From positions 1 to 38,189 of the forward strand of contig CADDZJ010000033.1 of assembly GCA_902812415.1 (NCBI GenBank): 38,189 nt of DNA, written 5' to 3'. Numbering within the stretch: the stretch's first letter is position 1; every line of letters starts with the position of its first letter. Source of the DNA: Acidobacteriota bacterium. GTDB lineage: Bacteria; Acidobacteriota; Terriglobia; UBA7540. The notes under the pieces are model-generated. The model worked only from the letters and a program-made list of their open reading frames with translations. It searched no databases and was not told the origin of the DNA. Both the position numbers and the translations under genes were made by a program. Below are positions 1 to 10,281 of the stretch, one piece after another.

Positions 1-495
1 CTGGTGCGATACGCGCGCGATTTGCAAATGAGAGACCTTGAAAACAACAACCTGATCTTCCTGGGCAGTTCCTATTCCGATCCCTGGATCAGGGAGTTCG
101 ACGCCGAGCGGGAATTCGGCCTTGGCGTGGACGGGCCCAGCCGTCGCCTTTATTTCTTCAATAAGTCTCCGCAGCCGGGAGAAGCGGAGCGATATTACTC
201 CGGAGGCCGGAGCGGGAACACGGATGAAACCTACGGCTTGGTTACGTTTCTGCCCAACCTGCGCAACAGCGGCAACGTTCTGATTCTGGAAGGGACGAAC
301 AGCGAAGGAACCGAAGCGGCAGGGGATTTCATCACCGATCCTCACTATGCTTCGAACCTTCGCCAATACCTCGGATCGGAAAAGGGAAGGCCACTGCCCT
401 ACTTCCAATTATTACTGAAAACCACCGCTCTTGACGGCGCGCCGAGCAAACTGCAGGTGATCGCCCACCGAACGATTACTCCCCTCCAGCCGTGA
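1..495 (+). CDS. C-terminal part of an unidentified protein (5' end outside window)
   Basis: The reading frame is open from the first base of the window and stops at 495, so about 164 C-terminal residues are visible and the true start lies upstream. The visible part has NNLIFLGSSYSDPW near its start, then FLPNL and GNVLILEGT followed by GTEAAGDF. It has no signal peptide or membrane segment. From memory, similar LLGS...NPW / NVL.I.GT...TEAAG patterns occur at the C-terminus of acidobacterial proteins, some with an N-terminal helix-turn-helix, but I cannot confirm this without the missing half. No function is assigned. Confidence 0.6.
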   Translation: MVRYARDLQMRDLENNNLIFLGSSYSDPWIREFDAEREFGLGVDGPSRRLYFFNKSPQPGEAERYYSGGRSGNTDETYGLVTFLPNLRNSGNVLILEGTNSEGTEAAGDFITDPHYASNLRQYLGSEKGRPLPYFQLLLKTTALDGAPSKLQVIAHRTITPLQP

Positions 496-671
496 GCGCG
501 AAACAGCAACCTTCGGTTCAAACTGAAGCATTTCAACCCACAGCCATCGGAGGGTTACGATGTGAGTAGGTTCTACCAGGGCCTGTTGTGATTGATCTTC
601 CGGCGCTGCGAGTAGTAAAGTAGCAAGTTTTCTTATCGAAGCGGGAACTGCGCTGAAGCTAAGCGCGCTTG

Positions 672-714
672 GGATTCCCGTTGCGCGGGAATGACGAGCA
701 TGTGTGATTTTCGA
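672..714 (+). repeat. Short direct repeat, copy 1, upstream of mdh
   Basis: This 43-bp stretch begins with a GGATTCCCG / CGGGAAT hairpin and ends in GTGTGATTTTCGA. A very similar 44-bp copy in the same orientation lies at 1789-1832, so the two bracket the malate dehydrogenase gene. The copies differ by a few substitutions and one indel. The in-frame ATG at 704 falls inside this repeat, which argues against it as the mdh start. Confidence 0.7.
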
Positions 715-742
715 TGGGTGGAATTCTTACAGGAGCGGACTT

Positions 743-1669
743 ATGCGTAAAAAGGTAACGGTGATTGGCTCAGGCAATGTGGGCGCCACAGTGGCTCAAA
801 GACTGGCGGACAGGCAATTGGCCGACGTGGTGCTGGTGGATATCCTCGAAGGCGTGCCGCAGGGTAAGGGCTTGGATATGCTGGAGGCAGGCCCGATCGA
901 AGGATATGACGTTCGCATTATCGGCACGAACCGATATGAGGAAACAGCGAGTTCCAATGTGGTCGTGATGACCGCAGGGTTCCCACGCAAGCCGGGGATG
1001 AGCCGCGATGACCTGCTGAAGGCCAATCACGACGTGGTGAAAAGCGCCATTTCCGAAGCCGCCAGGCATTCGCCGCAGGCTATCCTGATCGTCGTCACAA
1101 ACCCGCTGGATGCGATGGCGCAGACGGCCCTGCGCGTGAGCGGATTCCCTAAACACCGCGTCCTTGGCATGGCCGGCGTGCTGGATACGGCCCGCTACCG
1201 GACGTTCATTGCCGAGGCGCTGAACGTCTCGGTGCAGAATGTGCAGGGATTCGTCTTGGGCGGGCACGGCGATACCATGGTCCCAGTGCCGCGTTATACG
1301 ACCGTGGCCGGAATTCCGGTCACCGAGTTGCTGCCTAAGGATAAACTCGAAGCCATCATCACCCGCACGCGCAACGGCGGAGCGGAGATTGTGAACCTGC
1401 TCAAGGCGGGGAGCGCTTATTACGCGCCTTCCGCAGCCGTCGTGGAAATGATTGAGGCCATCTTCCAGGACCGAAAGAAAATCCTTCCTTGCGCGGCGTA
1501 TCTGGAAGGTGAGTATGGCATCCAAGGGTTATTCGTGGGAGTGCCGGTGAAACTCGGCGCGCGAGGCATTGAAGAGATTATCGAAATCAAGCTGACGGCT
1601 GAAGAGCAGGCAGCCCTCCGGAAATCTGCCGAGGGTGTCAAGCAGTTGGTCAGCGTGATTGGCGTTTAA
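743..1669 (+). CDS. mdh: Malate dehydrogenase (LDH/MDH family)
   Basis: It catalyses NAD-dependent interconversion of malate and oxaloacetate in the cytoplasmic TCA cycle. The 308-residue product has the Rossmann motif GSGNVGA (about residues 9-15), the acidic end of strand 2 (VDILEG), the active-site loop [14 protein letters not shown] (about 80-93), VTNPLDAM (about 117) and GGHGDTMVP with the catalytic His (about 173). Arg rather than Gln in the substrate loop, in the PRKPGMSR context, favours malate over lactate. The ATG at 743 is chosen because AGGAG sits 7 bases upstream; the in-frame ATG at 704 lies in a repeat and adds residues not typical of the family. The length is normal for the LDH-like MDH clade. 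It stands alone, flanked by repeats. Confidence 0.95.
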   Translation: MRKKVTVIGSGNVGATVAQRLADRQLADVVLVDILEGVPQGKGLDMLEAGPIEGYDVRIIGTNRYEETASSNVVVMTAGFPRKPGMSRDDLLKANHDVVKSAISEAARHSPQAILIVVTNPLDAMAQTALRVSGFPKHRVLGMAGVLDTARYRTFIAEALNVSVQNVQGFVLGGHGDTMVPVPRYTTVAGIPVTELLPKDKLEAIITRTRNGGAEIVNLLKAGSAYYAPSAAVVEMIEAIFQDRKKILPCAAYLEGEYGIQGLFVGVPVKLGARGIEEIIEIKLTAEEQAALRKSAEGVKQLVSVIGV

Positions 1670-1734
1670 CGTGTCGAGGACTCCTCATGGGCTGGCGGCT
1701 CACCCAAGGGGATGAAGATCCAATCGGGCGTCAC

Positions 1735-1768
1735 CCCCCGCGAAACTTCTTCTCCGCGAAGGCGGGGG
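1735..1768 (+). terminator. Possible mdh terminator hairpin
   Basis: CCCCCGC (1735-1741) pairs with GCGGGGG (1762-1768) across a 20-base loop, 66 bases after the mdh stop. No T-run follows, so this may equally be part of the surrounding repeat-rich DNA. Confidence 0.25.
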
Positions 1769-1788
1769 AGCGGGGCTAGCTCAGTGAT

Positions 1789-1832
1789 GGATTCCCGCTT
1801 GTGCGGGAATAACTGGCATGGGTGATTTTCGA
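1789..1832 (+). repeat. Short direct repeat, copy 2, downstream of mdh
   Basis: This is the second copy of the hairpin-headed repeat at 672-714, in the same orientation. It begins GGATTCCCG, has the matching GCGGGAAT arm, and ends GGGTGATTTTCGA. At about 1868-1903 it is followed by a further repeat half (TTCGCCTCGCTCAGAATGAC) of the family also seen at 7888, 15777 and 29653. Confidence 0.7.
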
Positions 1833-1908
1833 GAGAGCCTCTGTACTCTGCTATTCAGAGGAGCCGAAGGCGGTTCCTTCGCCTCGCTCAGAATGACAGG
1901 CGACCGCC

Positions 1909-2589
1909 CTAAGCTATCGCGCCGCCGCGGGAATCCACAATCACCACGCGACGCATGATGACCGGGCGCAGGGGTCGGTCGCGAACATCGCGCGGCGTCT
2001 TGCTGATGGCATCAACCCTATCCTGGCCCTCAACTACTTCGCCGAAGATGCTGTGCTTGTGGTCCAGCCAGGGAGTGGGCGCTACGGTAATGAAAAACTG
2101 CGCGCCATTCGTATCCGGGCCTGCATTCGCCATCGCCAGTTTGCCAGGCTCATCAAAAACCAGATCGGAGCTGAATTCGTCCCGGAACGTGTAGCCTACG
2201 CTGCCCGCTCCGTTCCCCATGTAGTCGCCGCCCTGGATCATGAAATCCGGAATCACGCGATGGAAGTTGAGGCCGTTATAATACGGCCGCTCTTCCCACA
2301 CGCGCTCCGCGACGTTGTACCACTTCCTGGTTCCCCGGGCCAACTCCACAAAATTCTGAACCGTAATCGGCGCCTTTTCAGGAAGCAGCCGGCAGACAAT
2401 CCGCCCCATCGTGGTCTCAAAAACGGCATAAAGTCCGGCAGGCTGGTTCAGTTCGATAAGAGCCTCAGCCGGTTGCGCCTCCTGTTCGGCGACGATCGTG
2501 CCGGCGGAATCCTTCGCGCGGGAAAAGAGCGCAGCCGCCCCCGCACCCCCTCCCCACAGGGCCCATTCCCGGATCAATGTAAAGCTCAC
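1909..2589 (-). CDS. Peptidyl-prolyl cis-trans isomerase, cyclophilin type
   Basis: Cyclophilins catalyse cis-trans isomerisation of Xaa-Pro bonds during protein folding. The 226-residue product has the cyclophilin core from about residue 50, with FHRVIPDFMIQGGD (catalytic Arg in FHRVI), NGAQFFITVAPTPWLDHKHS and FGEVVEGQDRVD. The roughly 50-residue N-terminal extension contains a weak hydrophobic stretch but no clear signal peptide, so its location is uncertain. The start is a GTG at 2589 with AAAGGAG four bases upstream. It follows the inositol-phosphate synthase gene by 26 bases on the same strand, so the two are probably co-transcribed. The specific paralogue name (ppiA or ppiB) cannot be settled from this sequence. 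Confidence 0.92.
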   Translation of the reverse strand: MSFTLIREWALWGGGAGAAALFSRAKDSAGTIVAEQEAQPAEALIELNQPAGLYAVFETTMGRIVCRLLPEKAPITVQNFVELARGTRKWYNVAERVWEERPYYNGLNFHRVIPDFMIQGGDYMGNGAGSVGYTFRDEFSSDLVFDEPGKLAMANAGPDTNGAQFFITVAPTPWLDHKHSIFGEVVEGQDRVDAISKTPRDVRDRPLRPVIMRRVVIVDSRGGAIA

Positions 2590-2615
2590 GGCGCTCCTTT
2601 CACCGCTCGGCGCGG

Positions 2616-3941
<1,326 letters not shown>

Positions 3942-4104
3942 TCGCTATCTCCTCTTTGCCTGTACAGTTTTCTTCCTCAGCCGAAAGCTCCAATCATCCG
4001 ACACTGCGTCTAGAATTGCAACGAAAATCAGTCCCGCGGGTTGTGAACATAGGGCGCTTACGAGATTCCTCGTGGCTTGCGGCTCCTCGGAATGACAGGT
4101 TGCA

Positions 4105-4123
4105 AAGGGTTTCCGCAACCCTT
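4105..4123 (-). terminator. Hairpin downstream of the methyltransferase gene
   Basis: AAGGGTT (4105-4111) pairs perfectly with AACCCTT (4117-4123) over a 5-base loop, 26 bases beyond the stop of the minus-strand methyltransferase. No clear T-run is present. It lies beside a CTCGGAATGACAGG repeat remnant (about 4086-4099). Confidence 0.3.
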
Positions 4124-4148
4124 GGAAGCCCACGTGAAAGAGACTTTG

Positions 4149-4769
4149 TCATTGCGGAATTGCAGTTCCCCACCAGCAGTAGGACCACGCCCTGGGGAAC
4201 TTGGCCAGGTACGCCGATTCGATTTGTTCAATCGTGAACCCTCCCTGGGCGATGAGTGAAGGCATGTCCCGCGTTACGTGGCAGCCTTGAAAGACGCGGA
4301 AGGGAATAGGCTCCGACAACTTCTGCCAGCGTTGCACTTTGGGGTCAGGCGAGAGCCCATGTTCGAAGAAGATGAACCTGCCCCCTGGCCGCAGAACTCG
4401 CCCCATGCCTCGAATGGCCGCTACCACGCCGGGAATCGTGCACAACGTGAAGGTGCTGACGACCGTATCGATCGAGCCATCCTGCAAGGGAATGCGTTCG
4501 CCCGGCAAGTTTAGAAATTCCACGCTCACCCTGCTGATGCGGCGCTGCGGTTCAGCCAGTCGAATCATCCCGGGGTTAGGTTCGAGCGCATAGACTTTCT
4601 CCACCTTGACGGGATCGTAGTGAACGAAGTTCACGCCGGGACCTGCGCCGATCTCGAGCACTTTCCCCTGCGCCAGAGGAATGATGCGCTGCCTGATCTC
4701 CCGGATCGGCTCTGGATCGCCCAGCGCGTTTACAAGGTGAGGGTAGATATGATCGCGATAAAAAGGCAT
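4149..4769 (-). CDS. Class I SAM-dependent methyltransferase
   Basis: The 206-residue protein has the SAM-binding motif I VLEIGAGPGVNF (about residues 37-48), the acidic residue ending strand 2 in YALEPNPGM (about 60-68), a motif II/III region (DGSIDTVVSTFTLCTI) and GMGRVLRPGGRFIFFEHG. This is a small single-domain enzyme of the Methyltransf_11 type, resembling METTL7-like proteins in layout. Its substrate cannot be told from the sequence. The ATG at 4769 has GGGAG six bases upstream. It stands alone between ino1 and the large FAD oxidoreductase, all on the minus strand but separated by more than 100 bases. Confidence 0.85.
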   Translation of the reverse strand: MPFYRDHIYPHLVNALGDPEPIREIRQRIIPLAQGKVLEIGAGPGVNFVHYDPVKVEKVYALEPNPGMIRLAEPQRRISRVSVEFLNLPGERIPLQDGSIDTVVSTFTLCTIPGVVAAIRGMGRVLRPGGRFIFFEHGLSPDPKVQRWQKLSEPIPFRVFQGCHVTRDMPSLIAQGGFTIEQIESAYLAKFPRAWSYCWWGTAIPQ

Positions 4770-4870
4770 GGTTGGCTCCCGCCGGCGTGGCCCTGTTCGA
4801 TTTCCTGATTGTACCGCCGGGTCTTTATGCCCGTCATGGTGCGATCAGGGATTGCTGGAAAACCCCACGC

Positions 4871-7792
4871 TTACCATGCCATCCGAATGAGTTCGGCAAG
4901 GTGCAGCGCGCGGCGGCCAGTAAGCTGGGCAATCTGCTCGCGGCAACTGAACCCATCGGCTACAATCAGCGTCCCTGGAAGCGCATTTCTGACGGCTGGC
5001 AGCAGAACTTGTTCCCCTGCTTTTAGGGAAACCTCGTAATGCTTCTTTTCAAAGCCAAAGCCGCCCGCCATGCCGCAGCAGCCCGAATCGAGCAATTCAA
5101 AATCCAGCCCCATCTGGCGCAGCACTTCTGCCTCACTCGTCATACCCATTAATGCCTTCTGATGGCAGTGTCCATGCACGAGAACTTTCTTCAGACCGCC
5201 TGTTGCGCTGTCTAATTCCGGGTGGGTATTCGCCGTGATTCGCGGCAGGCGGCAATCCCTTTGTGCCAGGAAATCGCTCAGCAGGAAGCACTGCGCGCTG
5301 AGCCGCCGGACGCACTCGTCTTTCGGAAAGAAATTCAACAACTCGTCGCGGAAGACCGAAACGCAGCCGGGCTCAAGACCTACCACCGGAACGCCTGCCT
5401 CGATATCCGGTTCAAGGGCTTTCAGGATTTCACGCAGCTTTTCCCGGGCAAGATCCAACATGCCGTAATCATAAAGCGGTCGCCCGCAGCAGAGAGGCTG
5501 AGGCGGCACGATGATCTGGAAGCCTGTCGCTTCAAGAACCTGTACGGCGGCTACGGCGATTTGAGGCGAAAAATAGTTGTTGAACGTATCGGCCCAGAGG
5601 ATCACTTTGGGCGCTTTGGGATTTCCCGGGGTTCTCTTGCCGAACCATGCTTTGAAGGTCTGCGGCGCGAATGTCGGCAACTTCCGCGCCGGGGCAATGC
5701 CGAGGACTGCTTTGATCGCGTCACTGAGGAGCGGCGATTGCGCGAAAAAGTTTGCAGTTCGAGGCGCCATCGAGGCCAGGCGCGCCCATCGAAAGACCAG
5801 GCCAAAAGCATAGGCTGAGAGCGGGCGAAGGCGGCCCTGATAATAATGCGAGAGGAACTCCGCCTTGTAAGTGGCCATGTCCACATTGACCGGGCATTCG
5901 GTCTTGCAACCCTTGCAGGCCAGACAAAGGTCGAGCGCCTCCCGCACATGAGGATCGCGCCACCGCCCCTGAATCACTTCGCCCTGGAGCATTTCAAAGA
6001 GCAGGCGCGCCCGACCGCGGGTGGAATGCTCTTCTTCTCGCGTGGCTCGGTAGCTGGGGCACATCGTGCCGCCGCGTTCCTGGCGGCATTTGCCAATGCC
6101 GATGCAACGCTGGATGGCCTGCTCAAAACTTCCGCGATCCTCCGGGAAAGCAAACCGCGTCTCCGGCTGCCACGGCTTGTAGTTCAGGCCCACGCGAAGA
6201 TTTTCATCCATGCGATAAGGGTCCACGAGCTTGCCGGGATTCATTCTGCCTTCGGGGTCCCAAATCGCCTTGAATTCGCGGAACGCCTGCACCAACTCCG
6301 GCCCGAACATTTTCGGATAAAGTTCGGCTCGCGACTGCCCGTCGCCATGCTCACCCGAGAGCGACCCTCCATAGCGCAGCGCCAGCTCAGCGGCTTCCTC
6401 CATGAAAGCGCGAAAGCGGCGAATGCCTTCCGCGCTTCTGAAATCGAAATTGATGCGCACATGAATGCAACCCTGGCCGAAATGGCCGTAGGTGTTGCCC
6501 CGGAAGTGATGAGCCTCCATCAGGCGGCGGAAATCGCGCAGGTAGTCTCCTAACTTTTCCGGCGGCACGGCAGCATCCTCCCAGCCACCCCAGAATTCCT
6601 GTCCCTGCTCGCCCCTTGAACTGGCAGCCAGCCCAGCCTCACGAATTTCCCAGATTTTTCTTGCCTCCGTTGCATCTTCAAAAAGCCTGATTGTGGGAGC
6701 AGACGGCAATTTGCGGAGAGAATCGATCAATTGGCGGGCAAGCCCCAAGGTCTCCTCCCGGCTGTCAGCTCCAAACTCAGCGAGCAACAAGCCATTGCCT
6801 TCCGGCAGCAGGGCGATCTTTTCACGAAGCGCGGAGTTCTGTTCCAGCGATGCCAGCATGGGGCGATCCAATCCCTCCAGAGCAATGGGCCGATGAGCCA
6901 GGATCGGCATGACGTAATCGGCGGCGATGGCAAGGTCGGGAAATCCCAACGTCACCAGGGAACGCGCGCGAGGGCTTGGGACCAGGCGGACCCTGGCCTC
7001 CAGCACCGTCACACAAGTGCCCTCCGTTCCGACCAAAGCCCTGGCAACATGGAATCCCTTTTCCGGCAGGAGTTGGTCAAGGTTGTAGCCGGAAATGCGC
7101 CGTGGAATGCGCGGAAAGCGAGCGCGAACCTGATCAGCGCAGCGATCCCGCAGATCGCGCAAGGCGGCATAGATGGCGCCGCGCCGGCCTCCATCGCAGA
7201 TGATCTGATTGAGTTCTTCATCCGACGTTCTGCCCACACGCAAGCGCAAGCCGTCATAGGTGAGGATTTCCAATTCCTCCACGTTATCCACCGTGTTGCC
7301 GCCCATCAGCGAGTGCGTGCCGCAGGAGTTGTTGCCGATCATGCCGCCCAAGGTGCACCGGCTGTGCGTGGAAGGATCAGGAGCGAAGGTCAAGCCAAAC
7401 TTTTCCGCGGCCTCGCGGAGACGGTCGAGCACGACGCCCGGCTGAATTCGGGCGATACTTTGGTCAGGGTTGATGTCCAGGATGCTTGTGAGATACTTTG
7501 AAGCATCCAAGACCACCGCCACATTGCAGCATTGGCCAGCCAGGCTCGTTCCGCCGCCTCGTACGAGCAATGGCGCATGAAATTCGCGGCAGACTGCAAC
7601 GGCCTGGATGATGTCTTCCACATCGCGCGGAATCACCACGCCGATGGGAACCTGGCGATAGTTCGAGCTGTCTGTAGCGTAAAGCGCGCGGCTCCCGGCA
7701 TCAAAGCGCACCTCGCCCCGTATTCTATGCCGAAGCTCGCCTGCGATTTGAGATGCGGTCGATAGAGACAAGGGAATATCCAATGGGCTCAT
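4871..7792 (-). CDS. FAD-linked oxidase with 4Fe-4S and CCG domains (GlcD-GlcF fusion, YdiJ/Dld-II type)
   Basis: This family oxidises a 2-hydroxy acid such as D-lactate, glycolate or D-2-hydroxyglutarate and passes electrons through Fe-S clusters. Domains in order: a PCMH-type FAD-binding domain (about residues 40-210; LLVRGGGTSLAGQ and GGMIGNNSCGTHS), the FAD-oxidase C-terminal domain (about 230-540), two 4Fe-4S cysteine clusters (CIGIGKCRQERGGTMCP near 560 and CLACKGCKTECP near 622), then two cysteine-rich CCG motifs (LCCGRPLYDYG near 767 and SGCCGMAGGFGFEKKHY near 902). The length of 973 residues fits the fused YdiJ-like class. An ATG at 7792 is preferred to the TTG immediately before it. 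The exact substrate is not decidable from sequence. Confidence 0.92.
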   Translation of the reverse strand: MSPLDIPLSLSTASQIAGELRHRIRGEVRFDAGSRALYATDSSNYRQVPIGVVIPRDVEDIIQAVAVCREFHAPLLVRGGGTSLAGQCCNVAVVLDASKYLTSILDINPDQSIARIQPGVVLDRLREAAEKFGLTFAPDPSTHSRCTLGGMIGNNSCGTHSLMGGNTVDNVEELEILTYDGLRLRVGRTSDEELNQIICDGGRRGAIYAALRDLRDRCADQVRARFPRIPRRISGYNLDQLLPEKGFHVARALVGTEGTCVTVLEARVRLVPSPRARSLVTLGFPDLAIAADYVMPILAHRPIALEGLDRPMLASLEQNSALREKIALLPEGNGLLLAEFGADSREETLGLARQLIDSLRKLPSAPTIRLFEDATEARKIWEIREAGLAASSRGEQGQEFWGGWEDAAVPPEKLGDYLRDFRRLMEAHHFRGNTYGHFGQGCIHVRINFDFRSAEGIRRFRAFMEEAAELALRYGGSLSGEHGDGQSRAELYPKMFGPELVQAFREFKAIWDPEGRMNPGKLVDPYRMDENLRVGLNYKPWQPETRFAFPEDRGSFEQAIQRCIGIGKCRQERGGTMCPSYRATREEEHSTRGRARLLFEMLQGEVIQGRWRDPHVREALDLCLACKGCKTECPVNVDMATYKAEFLSHYYQGRLRPLSAYAFGLVFRWARLASMAPRTANFFAQSPLLSDAIKAVLGIAPARKLPTFAPQTFKAWFGKRTPGNPKAPKVILWADTFNNYFSPQIAVAAVQVLEATGFQIIVPPQPLCCGRPLYDYGMLDLAREKLREILKALEPDIEAGVPVVGLEPGCVSVFRDELLNFFPKDECVRRLSAQCFLLSDFLAQRDCRLPRITANTHPELDSATGGLKKVLVHGHCHQKALMGMTSEAEVLRQMGLDFELLDSGCCGMAGGFGFEKKHYEVSLKAGEQVLLPAVRNALPGTLIVADGFSCREQIAQLTGRRALHLAELIRMAW

Positions 7793-7887
7793 CAAACCAG
7801 TGTTCTGTCACGGCCGGCCAGGGATTCAGTTGCCCTCGTTTTAAGAGCAAGATTCCTCGGGGAGTTTACCTGAGCCGAAATACAGGG

Positions 7888-7927
7888 ATTCTTCCGCCTC
7901 GCTGCGCTCGGCGTCAGAATGACAGGT
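7888..7927 (+). repeat. GATTCTTCCGCCTCGC...GAATGACAGG palindromic repeat fragment
   Basis: An intergenic copy of the small dispersed repeat with a CGCTGCGCTC core ending in CAGAATGACAGG. Related pieces occur near 1868, 15777, 23131 and 29653. It lies between two minus-strand genes. Confidence 0.5.
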
Positions 7928-7943
7928 CAATGGATCATTTCAA

Positions 7944-8744
7944 TCAGCCTACCAGGATATGAACTTCCGTGCCGCGGCCTGCCTGAAGAGTCCGGGCAGC
8001 CGAGGCGCGATTCTGCGCGATCTCCATGAATCCCGAGCTTCCAAGAATGGCGAAAAGTTCGGAGGGCTTGCCCAGGGCATACGAAGTGTAAAATTGCGCG
8101 ATTTCCTGCTGATTAACGGCGAGTCGGAAGGGCGGAGCATTCACCGTAAATAATTCCGGCGCATCCGCGGGGCCAATGTTTGTGATCAGATTGCCGAATT
8201 TATCCACTTTGATGACGACACCCTGAATCTGACCGTTTTCCAGGCGGCGCGGTTTCGGCGAGCTGAACGCGACAAAGTCCCGAATAGGCTCGCCGAACTT
8301 GTCGGCCTCCACGCCTTTGCTCAGCCATCCCGCCACCGGCGCGAAGATGTCCCGCCCATGAAATGTGTTGCTGACCGGCTTCAGGAAATAATGATCCGCC
8401 GTGATGTGGCGCACCACCGCCCCTTCCTCGCGTTCATAAATAAGTGAAAGGACGCCGTTATCCGGAGCCACGAACTTGTAATGCCGCGTCGCGACCAGAA
8501 TCGGACGCCGCGACGAGCCAACTCCGGGATCAACAACGATGAGATGGATGGAGTCAACCGGGAAGTATCGGTATGCCTGCGCAATGGTAAACGCTCCGTC
8601 AAAAATATCGTAAGAGCTCACCTGATGACTGATGTCCACGAACTGGACCGAGGGATTGATGGTTAACATGACTCCCTTCATCGTGCCCACAAAGTGGTCA
8701 CTGAGACCGAAATCCGTCGTGAGCGTTACGATGGCCTGTTGCAT
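7944..8744 (-). CDS. SAM hydroxide adenosyltransferase (DUF62 family)
   Basis: The family hydrolyses S-adenosylmethionine to adenosine and methionine and is related to fluorinases and chlorinases. The 266-residue product has the N-terminal TLTTDFGLSDHFVGTMKG, VVDPGVGSSRRPI, FVAPDNGVLSLI, TFHGRDIFAPVAGWLSKG and the C-terminal-domain VDKFGNLITNI. The start is an ATG at 8744 with GGAGG five bases upstream. Length and motifs fit the hydrolase rather than the halogenase branch, but distinguishing the halide-binding positions would need an alignment. The 259 bases to the divergent efflux adaptor gene should contain promoters for both; I see no strong consensus box there. Confidence 0.9.
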   Translation of the reverse strand: MQQAIVTLTTDFGLSDHFVGTMKGVMLTINPSVQFVDISHQVSSYDIFDGAFTIAQAYRYFPVDSIHLIVVDPGVGSSRRPILVATRHYKFVAPDNGVLSLIYEREEGAVVRHITADHYFLKPVSNTFHGRDIFAPVAGWLSKGVEADKFGEPIRDFVAFSSPKPRRLENGQIQGVVIKVDKFGNLITNIGPADAPELFTVNAPPFRLAVNQQEIAQFYTSYALGKPSELFAILGSSGFMEIAQNRASAARTLQAGRGTEVHILVG

Positions 8745-9003
8745 TACAACCTCCGCGATTTTTCAATAAGTTCTCCGTGCCCTGAACAAAAAAGCGATTT
8801 TAGACGAAATCCAGCGCTCAGGATAGACAGGCCCGCTAACCTCCCGTGCAAAACAACAGTCTAAATTCAACGGGAACTTTTTCTCCGCTTTCTTCGTATG
8901 CCAGCTTGAAGGCTATTGCGGCTCGGTCCGCAGGGGCCTTGTCATTCAGCAAGGCCGGTAGATGGGGTGACCCGAGAGCCGCGCCTGGCGAAGGACAACC
9001 GAA

Positions 9004-10212
9004 ATGAACCAGAACAACAAGCAGCGCCGCCGGCGCCGGTGGATTTTTATTGCCATCGCAGGGGCCTTATTATCAACCGCCATGATTGCCCTGACCGCCG
9101 CCCTGCGGCCTCACGTTCAGATCGATCCGTCGAAGCTCGCCACGGTAACCCGCGGAGACATCGCTCAAACGGTTGTGGCGACCGGAAAGATTGAGCCGCT
9201 GACGAAGGTGGAGGTGAAATCAAAGGCCAGTGGCATCGTGAAAAAGATTGATGTGGATTATGGCGACCGCGTCCGCCAGGGGCAGGTGCTGGTGGAGCTT
9301 GACCGCGAGGAGTTACGAGCGGAGGTTGAGGAAGCGCGCGCCAATCTGGCCGCCGCCCAGGCTGCGAAAGCTTCGGCCATGGCGACCTACCAGCGCAATC
9401 AAGTGGACGCCGAAGGGCCGGACGTTCCCTTCCTGAAGGCTGCCGTTCAACGCGATCGCCAGCTTGCGGCAGAAGGGATTCTTTCCGAATCCACGCTGGA
9501 TGATGCGGAAAAGTCCTATCAGCTTGCCTTGAACAAGAAAATGTCCGCCTTGCGGAACGTGGCCGTGAGCCGCGCCGACGTGGCCAAAGCCAAGGCTCAG
9601 GTTGAGCAGGCGCAGGCCGTGCTGGACCAGGTGGAAGAAAATCTGCGCAACGCCACGATCGTGAGCCCTATTAATGGCATCGTGCTTTCCCGCAACGTCG
9701 AAGTGGGCGACGCCGTGAGTTCCATCCTGGTGATGGGCTCGCAGGCCACTCTGGTGATGACGCTGGGCGACGTAAGCAGCGTCTACGTGAAAGGCAAAGT
9801 CGATCAGGCTGACATCGGCAAAGTCTACGTTGGGCAGCCGGCGCGCATCGTGGTGGAATCCTTCAAAGATAAAACATTTAAAGGCAAGGTCACGCGCATC
9901 TCCCCGATGGGGGTTGAAAAAGATAACGTCACCACTTTTGAAGTGCGGGTTTCCATCCAGAATCCCAACGGTGAATTGAAGGCCAACATGAGCGCCAACG
10001 CCCAGATCCTGCTGAATCAGAAAGATCATGTGCTGATGCTTCCCGAATCAGCCGTGATTTACGGGAAGGATCAGAAGACGGTTGTTGAGGTTCCGGACGC
10101 CCGAGCGGAACAGGGATGGAAAAAGATTCCCGTACGGCTGGGCATTTCCAACGGCATTCAGACTGAAGTTCTCACCGGATTGCGCGAGGGGCAACAGGTA
10201 ATTTTGCAGTGA
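9004..10212 (+). CDS. Efflux periplasmic adaptor (HlyD/MacA family)
   Basis: Adaptors of this family link an inner-membrane ABC transporter to an outer-membrane channel. The 402-residue product has an Arg/Lys-rich N-terminus followed by a single membrane anchor (about residues 15-35), a lipoyl half-motif VEVKSKASGIVKKIDVDYGD, an Ala/Glu-rich coiled-coil hairpin (about 100-210), the second lipoyl half ATIVSPINGIVLSRNVEVGD, and beta-barrel and membrane-proximal domains to the end. AAGGA lies 8-12 bases upstream of the ATG at 9004. Two MacB-type permease genes follow on the same strand, so this is the adaptor of that system. The substrate is unknown. Confidence 0.9.
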   Translation: MNQNNKQRRRRRWIFIAIAGALLSTAMIALTAALRPHVQIDPSKLATVTRGDIAQTVVATGKIEPLTKVEVKSKASGIVKKIDVDYGDRVRQGQVLVELDREELRAEVEEARANLAAAQAAKASAMATYQRNQVDAEGPDVPFLKAAVQRDRQLAAEGILSESTLDDAEKSYQLALNKKMSALRNVAVSRADVAKAKAQVEQAQAVLDQVEENLRNATIVSPINGIVLSRNVEVGDAVSSILVMGSQATLVMTLGDVSSVYVKGKVDQADIGKVYVGQPARIVVESFKDKTFKGKVTRISPMGVEKDNVTTFEVRVSIQNPNGELKANMSANAQILLNQKDHVLMLPESAVIYGKDQKTVVEVPDARAEQGWKKIPVRLGISNGIQTEVLTGLREGQQVILQ

Positions 10213-10281
10213 AGCAATCCGCCACGAGCCTTTCACGGAGGTCCGTAATCTCAGCGAACCCTCAGGCAACGATAGCGACTC

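Noticed and set aside
770-1525. Minus-strand open frame of 251 codons inside mdh
   Set aside because: It lies antisense to a well-supported malate dehydrogenase and has no recognisable domain.
5222-7501. Several long plus-strand open frames antisense to the FAD oxidoreductase
   Set aside because: They are shadow frames of a gene with strong domain evidence across its whole length.
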